Below, piece after piece: positions 1-8,874 of a stretch of 64,000 nt of DNA (position 1 is its first letter; every line of letters starts with the position of its first letter). This DNA is from Parabacteroides sp. (GTDB taxonomy: Bacteria > Bacteroidota > Bacteroidia > Bacteroidales > Tannerellaceae). A program made the position numbers and the translations under genes. The notes beneath the pieces are model-generated. The model had not been told where the DNA came from, did no database searches, and saw only the letters and a list, made by a program, of their open reading frames with translations. The stretch is taken from assembly GCA_017937385.1 (NCBI GenBank), contig JAGBDR010000049.1:61703-125702 (forward strand). The letters run 5' to 3'.

Positions 1-1114
1 CAGCAATCTTGCAGGCCTCTTCGGCCACCTTGATTTGCTTTGTGTATTCCGTCAGGCTGGTCCAGGAGTTGGCGACCTCCTTGGATATCTGGTCGCGTGT
101 TTGCTCCATCGCATATTCCTTGCTGCGCAAAAGTGCTTTCTGCGAATTGACCTCCTTGAAACGGGCCCCCCAACGGAACAAGGGGATCTTGAGGGAGGCG
201 AATACGGCTGGCGTCCAAAGCTGGTCGGACCCTTTCACGTTCAACATCGGAGTTCCCCAAGTTCCTTGGAAACCGATCGCCAATGTCGGATTATATTTGG
301 CTTTCGACAAATTGATCTGCCGTTTCTGATACTCCACATTCAGTCGGGAGATCATGAAGTCCGGCCGGTTCTGCAAGGCGGCCTCTTCCCCGATGTGCAT
401 AGGCAACGGCTGGACCATAGTGATAGCATCGGCAATCGCTACCGGTGTCATGGGCGGAACGCCCATCAGCACGTTCAGGTTCTGCAAGGCGATCTGATAA
501 TCCTTGTAGGCTGCGCTTTTGTTCAATTCCGCCTCTTTCAAACGGGACTGCACTTGCAAAAGGTCGGTCTTGCTGATCTGCCCGTCGTTAAAACGGGTGG
601 CCAGCACGTTTGCCAGCTGCTGCACGATCTCGACATATTGGCACATGATGTCATACATTCCCTTACGGGCAGCGGCCGACCAGTAGTTCAGGTCGGCGGC
701 ATAGATGATATTGTCCGTCGTCAGTTCTTCCGCCTCGGAAGCGATCTGTCCCTGTATCTGGGCAGCCTTGTAGTTGTTATAGATTTTCCCTCCGGCATAG
801 ACCGGCTGGTTGACAGAGGCTCCTAAGCTATAGGTGTTATGGTCCATCTCGACCGCCATGCCGGGACCGAAGTCCAGATCGTACTTATTGATACGGTACT
901 GGTAGCTGCCGGAAAAATCAACCGCGGGGAAGAATGCGGTCTTGGCTGCCTTGATGGCATGTTGCATCGCGATACGCTCTTCCTCACTCTGTTTGATCTG
1001 GCGGCTATATGCAAGCACTTTCTGCTTGTAGTCCGCAGCCGTGACGGGCTTTTCCTGCGCACCCGCAGACAAAGCCCCCAACAGCATACAACCGATAATT
1101 ATTTTATTTCTCAT
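1..1114 (-). CDS. TolC-family outer-membrane efflux protein (partial, C-terminus outside window)
   Basis: Reading frame open from the ATG at 1114 to the window edge, about 371 residues, so the C-terminal part is missing. The N-terminus is a signal peptide ending in a SAGAQ-like cleavage region. The rest is long coiled-coil helices rich in Lys, Gln and Ala, with the Asn/Gly turns typical of outer-membrane efflux factors. It starts 5 bases after the stop of the RND pump and is the third gene of an adaptor-pump-channel operon. Its role is the outer-membrane duct of a tripartite drug-type exporter. Substrate cannot be read from the sequence. Family assignment is by sequence character and operon context. 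Confidence 0.9.
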   Translation of the reverse strand, partial: MRNKIIIGCMLLGALSAGAQEKPVTAADYKQKVLAYSRQIKQSEEERIAMQHAIKAAKTAFFPAVDFSGSYQYRINKYDLDFGPGMAVEMDHNTYSLGASVNQPVYAGGKIYNNYKAAQIQGQIASEAEELTTDNIIYAADLNYWSAAARKGMYDIMCQYVEIVQQLANVLATRFNDGQISKTDLLQVQSRLKEAELNKSAAYKDYQIALQNLNVLMGVPPMTPVAIADAITMVQPLPMHIGEEAALQNRPDFMISRLNVEYQKRQINLSKAKYNPTLAIGFQGTWGTPMLNVKGSDQLWTPAVFASLKIPLFRWGARFKEVNSQKALLRSKEYAMEQTRDQISKEVANSWTSLTEYTKQIKVAEEACKIA

Positions 1115-1119
1115 ACTTA

Positions 1120-4100
1120 TTATACCGATTTAATCTTAAAGAATATACAATAGGTCACCGGAAGCACGAAAATGGTCAGGATGGTCGAGACGAACAGACC
1201 GCCCATAATCGTCGCCGCCATACCGGCGAACATGGCATCGGCTAACAACGGCAGCATACCCAAGATGGTCGTCCCCGAAGCCATCGTCACCGGGACGATA
1301 CGGGTCTTGGTAGCTTCAATCACCGCCTTCACCGGGTCCAGCCCGCTGTTGAGCTGTAATCCGATTTCATCTACCAGCACGATCGCATTCTTGATATTCA
1401 TGCCGATCAGCCCTAACAGGCCCAGCATGGCAAAGAAGTCGAGCGACTTGCCAAAGACCAGCAATCCCAACACGACCCCGATGAAAATCAGCGGCAACAT
1501 ACACATGATGAGGACCGGTTTCCGATAGTATTTCGGGAAGAGGAACAACAGCGTGACGTAAATCAGGCCGAACATCAGCGGAATATTGGCGGCAATCGCC
1601 CGGTTTCCTTTATCCTGTTCGGACTGTTCACCGAAATATTGCAGCTTATACCCTTCAGGCACCTGTACCTCCTCCTCGATCTGGTGGAGCAACTGGCTGA
1701 AAGCGGCCATCGTGTTGGCACCGCGTTTTGGCTCGCACTGCATCATCATGTAGCGCTGGCGGTTGTAACGCCGGATCACGCTATATTCGTAATCGAGCGA
1801 GAAGTCGTCGATCACCTGTTCCACCTTCACAGAATTGCCTTTGGCGCTGTAGACCGGCAGTGTCTTGAGATCGTTCAGGTTCATCGAGTCGCGGTCGGCA
1901 TCTTTCAACAAGATAGGCATGAAGACATCGCCTTCCCGATATTCGCCAAGCGGCACACCGTTGGTCGCCGTGCGAAGCGAATAGGCCATCTGCTGGCGGG
2001 TAATCCCCAAACGGAGCCCTTTCTCTTGCGAATAGAGCGGTTTCCATACCGGAACCTTGTTGCCCCAGCTGTTGCGCACCTCCATCACCTGGCCGTTCCT
2101 GCGGGCGATCTCCTTGGCTCGTTCCGTCAAGGCGACCAACGTGTCGATATTATCGCCGATAAAGCCGATCTCTATCGCCGCATCGGGCACGGGCGACAAG
2201 GCAAACAGGGCGGAGCGCGTCAGAATGTCCGGATAATTGGACACCATGTATTCATAGAACCTGCTCTCTTCCGCCTGTGCGTCTTTCGCCTCCTTCGTCT
2301 CGATCAGGACATTCGCGAAGTTGGGCTTCGGACCGACCGAAGAACTTGCCAGATAGTAACGGACCGGTGAACCTCCCATCGTGATGGAATAGGATTTAAC
2401 CTTGTCGTTGTTCTTCAGATACTCCTCGATCTTCAAGACGTTTTCCTCGACATCATCAATGCCGTAACCTTCCGGGAAAATCAGGTCGGCACGGAAATAG
2501 GGCTTGTTCATGATCGGGAAAAAGCTTTGCGGCATGATGCCCATGATAAAGAGCGACAAGAACAGCGTGGCGACCACCGAAACCAACGTCAGGTAGCGGT
2601 GCTTGATCAGGCCGCCCAACAGGTTTTCAAACTTATGGTACAAGCGGGTGTCATACGGATCCTTCACTTCGCCCGGTTTCGCCTCTTTCAAGATGAAATT
2701 CCCGAAAGTCGTCGTCTGCGTCAAAGCCAAGATCCAGCTCAGCCCGAGCGAAACAGCCAGCACGATAAACAGCGGTTTGACGATCTCGGCCACAGAAGCC
2801 GGCGCCAAGTACATCGGCAAGAAAGAACAGACCGCGATAAAGGTCGCACCAAGCAGCGCCCATTGCGGTTTGGTAGCCCCATCGACCAATGCCTGGTAGC
2901 GCGACAAGCCCCGTTTGATGCCAATCTGCGCATTGTCGGTCACCACAATCGCGTTATCCACCAGCATACCCATCGCGATGATGAAAGCGGCCAGCGACGT
3001 ACGGTTCAGCCCGACCCCCCAAATCCACATGATCAGCAACGTGCCGCCCACCGAGAAGAGCAGCGAACTGCCCACCAGCATACCGGCACGCGATCCCATC
3101 ACAAGGAAGATAATCACAATCACGATCAGCAACGACTCGATCAGGTTCAGGATAAAACCGTTGTTCGCCTCGTTGGCTATCTTATTCTCCGGATAGATGG
3201 TCTTCAAATCCATCCCGACCGGAAACAATTGTTCCATCTCTTTCAGATGCTCGGCAACCGCATCACCGACCGCCACGACATCATCTTTCGCTCCCGTAGC
3301 CACCCCGATACCGATCGCCCGCTTGCCATCCACACGCATCAGGTTGGAAGGCGGATCCAGATATCCGCGCTCGACGGTGGCGATGTCGCCCAGACGGACT
3401 TCACCGCCGCCTTTGGTGACGATCAGTTGGTCGCGTATGTCCTGTATGCTTTTGTAAGTACCCTCGGCACGGACACGGAGCTGATACGTTCCGGTCAAGA
3501 TCTCGCCGGTATTGACCAGCAGGTTCTGCGTTTGCAGGACTTGCTGGATAGCAGTCGGATCAATCCCTAAATTAGCCAGTTTGGGAATGGAGATCCGGAC
3601 ATTCACGACCTGTGTCTGTTCGGCAAACAGATACACCTTCTGCACACCGGGGATAGGCGTCAGCTCAGTCTTGATCTTCTGTGCCCAATCGCGCATATCG
3701 TCGTAGGTAAAGCCTTCATCGGCAGTCAGCGCGTAATAGATACCGAACACATCCCCGAAATCGTCGCTCACATTAATGGAGGAGGCGCCACTCGGAAGAC
3801 GGGGTTGTATGTTCGCCACCTTGCGGCGCAACTCGTCCCACTTGACCGGCATATAATCCGGTGCCAAAGTCGGTTGCAACTCAATCGAGATCTTCGACAT
3901 GCCAAAATAGGATTCGGACTTGATCTGAAACACATCCGACATGGACTGGATTTCCCGTTCGATCGGCTCCGTAATCAATTTCTCCACCTCTAAAGGAGTC
4001 GCACCCGGATATTGCGTGACCAGAACAGCCTGCTTGATCACGAAAGGCGAGTCCTCCTTCTTCGGCAATTTAAAGAAAGAATATATACCTCCCAACAGCA

Positions 4101-4161
4101 TGATGGCCAGAAAGAAATATATAATCTTCTTATTCTCTAAAGAATATACTGGAAGATTCAT
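1120..4161 (-). CDS. RND efflux pump, inner-membrane permease (AcrB/HAE-like)
   Basis: 1013 residues, normal length for an RND pump. One N-terminal transmembrane helix (about residues 12-30) is followed by a periplasmic porter domain, helices 2-6, a second porter domain and helices 8-12 ending near the C-terminus. The proton-relay region in TM4 reads GMLVDNAIVVTDNA, so the Asp pair of AcrB is Asp-Asn here. The motif family is hydrophobe/amphiphile rather than heavy-metal RND. Proton-driven export from the inner membrane and periplasm. It follows the adaptor by 12 bases and precedes the TolC gene by 5, so one transcript is likely. Substrate unknown. Confidence 0.95.
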   Translation of the reverse strand: MNLPVYSLENKKIIYFFLAIMLLGGIYSFFKLPKKEDSPFVIKQAVLVTQYPGATPLEVEKLITEPIEREIQSMSDVFQIKSESYFGMSKISIELQPTLAPDYMPVKWDELRRKVANIQPRLPSGASSINVSDDFGDVFGIYYALTADEGFTYDDMRDWAQKIKTELTPIPGVQKVYLFAEQTQVVNVRISIPKLANLGIDPTAIQQVLQTQNLLVNTGEILTGTYQLRVRAEGTYKSIQDIRDQLIVTKGGGEVRLGDIATVERGYLDPPSNLMRVDGKRAIGIGVATGAKDDVVAVGDAVAEHLKEMEQLFPVGMDLKTIYPENKIANEANNGFILNLIESLLIVIVIIFLVMGSRAGMLVGSSLLFSVGGTLLIMWIWGVGLNRTSLAAFIIAMGMLVDNAIVVTDNAQIGIKRGLSRYQALVDGATKPQWALLGATFIAVCSFLPMYLAPASVAEIVKPLFIVLAVSLGLSWILALTQTTTFGNFILKEAKPGEVKDPYDTRLYHKFENLLGGLIKHRYLTLVSVVATLFLSLFIMGIMPQSFFPIMNKPYFRADLIFPEGYGIDDVEENVLKIEEYLKNNDKVKSYSITMGGSPVRYYLASSSVGPKPNFANVLIETKEAKDAQAEESRFYEYMVSNYPDILTRSALFALSPVPDAAIEIGFIGDNIDTLVALTERAKEIARRNGQVMEVRNSWGNKVPVWKPLYSQEKGLRLGITRQQMAYSLRTATNGVPLGEYREGDVFMPILLKDADRDSMNLNDLKTLPVYSAKGNSVKVEQVIDDFSLDYEYSVIRRYNRQRYMMMQCEPKRGANTMAAFSQLLHQIEEEVQVPEGYKLQYFGEQSEQDKGNRAIAANIPLMFGLIYVTLLFLFPKYYRKPVLIMCMLPLIFIGVVLGLLVFGKSLDFFAMLGLLGLIGMNIKNAIVLVDEIGLQLNSGLDPVKAVIEATKTRIVPVTMASGTTILGMLPLLADAMFAGMAATIMGGLFVSTILTIFVLPVTYCIFFKIKSV

Positions 4162-4173
4162 TGTTTATCCGAA

Positions 4174-5235
4174 TTAATCTGTTAATACTTTTACCTGCTG
4201 CCCTTCCACCAGACGGGTAGCCCCGGCAGAGACCACCTGTTCGCCGGCATTCAGGCCTTTGATCACAATGACATCGTTTTTCCCGACCAGTCCGGCCTCT
4301 TCAATCCGGCGACGTTCCACCTTTTGCGATTGGGCGTTATAGACAAACACAAACTTGTCGTTGTTTTCCTCATTGGCGACAATAGCCGAAAGAGGTGCCA
4401 ACACCGCTCCTTTGTTGAAACTTCCGCTTTCGATATGCAGGACCACGCGGCAAGAGAATCCGACGGCCACTTTGTATTTGTCCAGGTTGAATTCGGGATC
4501 GTCTATATACAGGAAGACCGGGACACCGGAACCGTCGGGAGATGCTTCCACATATTCCTTGACTTTCGCCTTGAAACGGACACCTTTGTAGTTGTCAAAT
4601 TCCACATAGATCTGATAAGGTGTCGAGAAATAGGTGATGTTCGTCTCCGGCATCGTAAACCGGACCTGCAACTTGTTCGGATTGATCAGACAAACGATCC
4701 CTTGTCCGGCCTGCACCTTCTGGTAGTTCTCTACATATTTCTTCTGGATAAAACCATCGAACGGGGCACGCAGTTTGGTTTGCGACAACTGGTTCTGCGC
4801 ATATTCGAACGCTGCCTTCGCATTGGAATAGGCCGCCTCGGTTGATTCATATTCCTGCCGGGAAATCGCCTGCTTGGACAACAGCTTCCTGGCACGTTGC
4901 AACTGGGCTTCGGCAGTCTGGAAAGAGGCTTTCTTCGCTTCATATTCCCATTTGAAATCCTGTGGGTCGATCTCGGCGACCACTTGGCCCATGCGGACTT
5001 TTTGCCCTTCATCCACATGCAGCGAGATCAGCGGTCCGGACATCTTGAAAGCCAAGTCGCTGAACTGGTCTGCCGACACGACACCGCTAAACGACTTTTC
5101 CACAAGATTCAACGAAGTCACTTCCGCCAGCTTGACCGGACGGGGACCATACTCCTTCACCGGCGGCTGACTACACGACATCAATGCTGCCAATACAAAA
5201 ACGGGGATTAATTTACCATTCATGATAACTTGCAT
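4174..5235 (-). CDS. RND efflux periplasmic adaptor (membrane-fusion lipoprotein)
   Basis: Up to 353 residues. A second in-frame ATG at 5223 gives a cleaner lipoprotein signal (MNGKLIPVFVLAALMSC, lipobox Cys17) and is the preferred start. Order: biotinyl-lipoyl-like half motif (LISLHVDEGQKVRMGQVVAEID), an alpha-hairpin of about 80 residues, the second lipoyl half (APFDGFIQKKYVENYQKVQAG), then beta-barrel and membrane-proximal domains ending in EGQQVKVL. It links the RND pump to TolC. First gene of the operon. No TAnnTTTG box is obvious in the roughly 130 bases upstream, and no adjacent TetR-type regulator is present. Confidence 0.93.
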   Translation of the reverse strand: MQVIMNGKLIPVFVLAALMSCSQPPVKEYGPRPVKLAEVTSLNLVEKSFSGVVSADQFSDLAFKMSGPLISLHVDEGQKVRMGQVVAEIDPQDFKWEYEAKKASFQTAEAQLQRARKLLSKQAISRQEYESTEAAYSNAKAAFEYAQNQLSQTKLRAPFDGFIQKKYVENYQKVQAGQGIVCLINPNKLQVRFTMPETNITYFSTPYQIYVEFDNYKGVRFKAKVKEYVEASPDGSGVPVFLYIDDPEFNLDKYKVAVGFSCRVVLHIESGSFNKGAVLAPLSAIVANEENNDKFVFVYNAQSQKVERRRIEEAGLVGKNDVIVIKGLNAGEQVVSAGATRLVEGQQVKVLTD

Positions 5236-5368
5236 TTAGTTATTTGTTATTACTGTTCATATTCTGATTTTTTAATTGCATGCCCTGAATTTCACACCCT
5301 GAGAATACAACATTTTTTACCGCTCCTTTGTTTGTTCCGGCTTACATTAAATATATAGGTTATATAGA

Positions 5369-6325
5369 TTAAAACGACCAACTGTCCCAATCGATTCCAA
5401 CCTCCATCTCTCTTTCCTGGTCGTCGGGAATGGACGGAAAGAAATCAATGCCTGTCGCCTCTTCTACACGATCAATCGGCATCGCCATTTTTTTCAGTGA
5501 ATTATCTTTATAATCCCTGTTTTCGAAAATGAATCCGATTCCTTTATACCCTTTTCCGGTGTGATAGCAGATCACCTTATAGAAAGAGTTGGGAATTGCT
5601 ACCCTGTTTTTCCCTAACCGCTTCATGTCGTCCGTAATAACCGGTCCCGTCACTATCAGCAACGAACCGCTATCCAACGCCCACAGGCGGCACTGCTCTT
5701 CCAGGTCTTTCCAGATTCCCCGGTTCAATTTCGGCTTCTGCGGGCAGATATTGCTCAGGTAGAAAGATTCGCGCATGGCTTTGGCCGACCATTTCATGTC
5801 GCCGGCCGGTGCCAAATGTCCCCGGTCATAACCGGTACGTGTATAATCTTCATTGGTTGCCGTCGCCCCTTTCACCTGCGGGTCAGGCACAAACTTATTA
5901 GACCGTTCCGTCTTTTTGCTTTTGGCCTCCGTCGCCGTCAGTTCATAGGCCACCCAGTTGGCGATGCGATATTCGGAATTGTAGGAGACCGTATATCCCT
6001 CATGCCGGATCACCTGCTCCTGGCGTTTCGTCTTCAAACGGGGGATCTCTGTATGGGCAGGAATTTTGAATGTCTGGGTCGAAGATTGGGCAGGAGCCGT
6101 ATGATCCGATGTCTGATTCGGCACATTTGGTTTCGGAGCGGTTACGGACTTAACTACCGGCTTACGGTCAGTCGCCATAACAAAATAATCATAAAGGAAC
6201 AGGCATCCCATCAGACAAGCCACAACGATGCATCCTCCCATAAACATCCATTTCACCGTAGAAAGAAAGTCAGAAGTCTTTTGCCCCTTTTTTCGTGATT
6301 TCCTTGTACTTTTTCTTTTTGCCAT
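5369..6325 (-). CDS. Membrane-anchored DNA/RNA non-specific endonuclease
   Basis: 318 residues from the ATG at 6325. An upstream in-frame ATG at 6361 lies before the expected transcription start of the TACTTTTG box (6359-6366), so the downstream start is chosen. The N-terminus is very basic (Lys/Arg-rich, about 17 residues), followed by one transmembrane helix at about residues 25-47, a Pro/Thr linker, then the nuclease domain. The catalytic signature YDRGHLAPAGDM lies near residue 170, with NICPQKPKLNRGIW following, as in the Serratia nuclease / EndA family (catalytic His, Asn-bound Mg). Probably faces the periplasm and degrades nucleic acid. Function beyond nuclease activity is unknown. Confidence 0.9.
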   Translation of the reverse strand: MAKRKSTRKSRKKGQKTSDFLSTVKWMFMGGCIVVACLMGCLFLYDYFVMATDRKPVVKSVTAPKPNVPNQTSDHTAPAQSSTQTFKIPAHTEIPRLKTKRQEQVIRHEGYTVSYNSEYRIANWVAYELTATEAKSKKTERSNKFVPDPQVKGATATNEDYTRTGYDRGHLAPAGDMKWSAKAMRESFYLSNICPQKPKLNRGIWKDLEEQCRLWALDSGSLLIVTGPVITDDMKRLGKNRVAIPNSFYKVICYHTGKGYKGIGFIFENRDYKDNSLKKMAMPIDRVEEATGIDFFPSIPDDQEREMEVGIDWDSWSF

Positions 6326-6358
6326 TCTTCTTGATAAAACCGATTCCTGATTCGGACG

Positions 6359-6366
6359 CAAAAGTA
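6359..6366 (-). promoter_or_regulatory. -7 box TACTTTTG of the endonuclease gene
   Basis: Exact match to the Bacteroidetes TAnnTTTG element, 34 bases before the chosen ATG at 6325. It decides against the upstream ATG at 6361. Confidence 0.7.
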
Positions 6367-6507
6367 GATATTATAAGGATGCTAACCAACACATCCTGAG
6401 GAAATGTATTCGTTTGAATTGTTAGAAAAAATGGCTTAAATGTAGTTTCTATTCCATTTTGCCTTTCCTGCGGTTTCCGTATCGGCTCGTTTACGATATA
6501 TAAGTCG

Positions 6508-6550
6508 GTGCTGTGTCGAAAGGCGCCTACAGCGCCTTTCGACACAGCAC
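6508..6550. terminator. Perfect 19-bp inverted repeat (hairpin) after the GH92 operon
   Basis: Arms GTGCTGTGTCGAAAGGCGC and its exact complement are separated by the five bases CTACA. It sits 13 bases past the GH92 stop and could act as a transcript terminator, though no U-run follows. The same core, (G)GCGC-CTACA-GCGCC, occurs at 39789-39827 (variant) and twice at 54333-54572, so this is also a dispersed repeat. Confidence 0.75.
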
Positions 6551-6562
6551 CAAGTTCACACC

Positions 6563-8833
6563 TTACTCCTTTATTTTCTCCGCTGATGGTGGAGGATTTC
6601 CAATTCCCCATTCCTTATTGGCTTTCGGTCCCATCTTCAAGGACAAAACGCCGCCGGCGTTAATCCGGTCATGGCCGAACCAGGGTTGGTTCAGTTCTTC
6701 ACCGTTCAAAGTGACTGATTGCACGTACTTATCATCCCGGGAAGCTCCTTCTACCACGATCTCAAACACACGACCATCTCCGAGGTCGATCTTCACATCC
6801 GAAAAGACCGGACTGCCGATATTGTAAGTCGGAGATCCCGGTGTCACCGGATAAAATCCCATCATGCTAAACACCACAAAGGCCGACATACCACCACCGT
6901 CCTCATCTCCCGGAACCCCCATCAGGTCGTTGCGGAACCACTGGTCAAGCAAGACACGAATACGTTTCTGTGTCTTCCAAGGCTGTCCGGCATAATTATA
7001 CAGATACGGGATATGCAGGCTCGGCTCATTCGCCATCGAGAACATACCGACATTACCGGTATGGTCGGGCAAGAATGAATAGAATTGCCACTTGGACATT
7101 CCCAAAGGCGTGTCGAACATCGAATCGAGAGCTGCCGTAAAGGACTCGTTGCCCCCCATGAGAGCTACCAAGTCGCCAATGTTATGTTGCACATCCCAGC
7201 GATAGACATAGCCATTGTTCTCGTCATAATAATCGCGAGCGCCCAAACCGCCTGAATACCGATAGTCCACCCCTTCGATAAACCGGCCGTCCTGATCCTT
7301 CGGATGGAAGAAACGGGTTTCCGGATGAAAGAGATTCCGATAGTTGTAAGAGCGGGCAAGGAAATATTGCGCATCCTCTTTCTTGCCCAATTCGGCCGCA
7401 ATTTGCGAAAGACACCATTCGTCGTACGCCGTCCCCAAGGTAACGGCAACCGGCTGGCGTTTCTCCCACGGAGAGACGTTGGCAACCGTTTCCTTTTCGC
7501 CCGGTTTCAAAGCCGGGATGTAACCATGCTCCTTGTAGAAAGCATCCAGCCATCCGGAAGGAGCCGCCGACCAAGGGATCAACGTTTTTTCCTCGATTCC
7601 CTTACGGGCAGCCTCATAGGCTTGTTCAAGGTCGAACCCGCGAACACCTTTCCGCCACGCGTCGATAACGGTAGCCACGGCATGATTGGAGTTCATACGG
7701 CGGGAATCACCCGTCACTTCGGGAAACGTCGGCATCCAGTTCGTCCCCATCTGCCGGGCCATCAAGAGATAAGAATTGATGATATCGGTTTCACGTTCCC
7801 GGTCGATCAGAATACGGAGCGGATGAGTAGCCCGATAGGTATCCCAAATCCAGTCGTCGGTATAGAACGGATGGCCACCGTCTTCATGTATCTTGCCATC
7901 GAAAGCACTATAATATTTGCCATCTTCACTCAGATTCACCGGACGTTCGAAACAGCGGTACAAAGAGGTATAGAAAACCGTCTTGTCGCTCTCGCTCCCA
8001 CCGCTTACACGGATCTTTCCCAAAGCCTCATTCCATTCGTTTCGTCCGATCCGGGCGATTGCATCCACATCATACGAACGGATCTCACGCTCTAAGTTCT
8101 TACGGGCTTGCTCCGTACTGATGAACGAGATTCCATAGCGGACCCCGAGCTTCTTCCGGCCTCCGAAAGCCAATACCAAAGCGGCGTTTTTCCCCTCTGC
8201 AGACGATTCGCCGAACCGCACAGCCCCTTCGGACAAGACCCCCGATTTCTCCGGTGTCTGGTCCGCTTCGGCATAGAGGTAAACCTTTGTTTTCTTATCC
8301 ACATATTGGAAACCACTGACCGTGCTTCCCTCACATTTCAACTCACCGTTCCGGCTGTTGAACACCAAATAGGCCGACCCCTCTTTCTCGAACGTAAGGC
8401 TGTAAACGGCACTCTGGTGAGAGGGAGCATAATCGACCTCAATATCCGCATCGTCCAAATAGACCTGATACCGATACGGGACAATCTTTTCCCGATCATA
8501 ACTATACCGGATTACCGGTTTCAAACCGGCTTCATCTCCCTGGTAAGGACTCAGGTTGAAAGCCGAACTGCCCCGATGGCTGGTCACGATAAGCGGCAAA
8601 CCACCCAACCGGTCACCCGTGAAATCTCCCCGTTCGGGATAGACCCGCAACATGCTGTTAGGCAAATGGACGGTCGGATAGGTCGGCACCAACAAATGGC
8701 TGACGTTTCCCATATAGGGATTGACGTATTCGACCGGTTCCCACACTCCATTGTCCGTATTATCTCCAGGTTTCCCCTGGCAAGCCGCCAGCAAAGCGGC
8801 AAGGGCCAATGCCCATATACTACTCTTTTTCAT
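6563..8833 (-). CDS. GH92 family alpha-mannosidase-like lipoprotein (divergent subgroup)
   Basis: 756 residues with a lipoprotein signal (LAALLAAC, Cys about 19). The GH92 fold is recognised from NPYMGN near the N-terminus, DDWIWDTYRATHPL, GTNWMPTFPE, VQHNIGDLVALMGG, ANEPSLHIPYLYNYAGQPWKTQ and GDEDGGGMSAF. The last two carry the Glu and Asp proposed as acid and base in the family. It lacks the SHTHLSGTG segment of the two other GH92 proteins here and has PSLH where they have PSHH, so substrate preference probably differs. Calcium-dependent exo-mannosidase activity is the family norm. Second gene of an operon, 41 bases after the other GH92 gene. Likely surface- or periplasm-exposed. Confidence 0.93.
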   Translation of the reverse strand: MKKSSIWALALAALLAACQGKPGDNTDNGVWEPVEYVNPYMGNVSHLLVPTYPTVHLPNSMLRVYPERGDFTGDRLGGLPLIVTSHRGSSAFNLSPYQGDEAGLKPVIRYSYDREKIVPYRYQVYLDDADIEVDYAPSHQSAVYSLTFEKEGSAYLVFNSRNGELKCEGSTVSGFQYVDKKTKVYLYAEADQTPEKSGVLSEGAVRFGESSAEGKNAALVLAFGGRKKLGVRYGISFISTEQARKNLEREIRSYDVDAIARIGRNEWNEALGKIRVSGGSESDKTVFYTSLYRCFERPVNLSEDGKYYSAFDGKIHEDGGHPFYTDDWIWDTYRATHPLRILIDRERETDIINSYLLMARQMGTNWMPTFPEVTGDSRRMNSNHAVATVIDAWRKGVRGFDLEQAYEAARKGIEEKTLIPWSAAPSGWLDAFYKEHGYIPALKPGEKETVANVSPWEKRQPVAVTLGTAYDEWCLSQIAAELGKKEDAQYFLARSYNYRNLFHPETRFFHPKDQDGRFIEGVDYRYSGGLGARDYYDENNGYVYRWDVQHNIGDLVALMGGNESFTAALDSMFDTPLGMSKWQFYSFLPDHTGNVGMFSMANEPSLHIPYLYNYAGQPWKTQKRIRVLLDQWFRNDLMGVPGDEDGGGMSAFVVFSMMGFYPVTPGSPTYNIGSPVFSDVKIDLGDGRVFEIVVEGASRDDKYVQSVTLNGEELNQPWFGHDRINAGGVLSLKMGPKANKEWGIGNPPPSAEKIKE

Positions 8834-8874
8834 AAATGATTCCTATTTATCCGAAAAATTCAGGTTTCTTAAGG

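Noticed and set aside
35-826. 263-codon open frame on the plus strand
   Set aside because: Antisense shadow of the TolC gene, which has the signal peptide and family features; no homology in this frame.
2527-3570. 347-codon plus-strand frame rich in His, Gln and Arg
   Set aside because: Shadow of the RND pump on the other strand; composition is the mirror of its codons.
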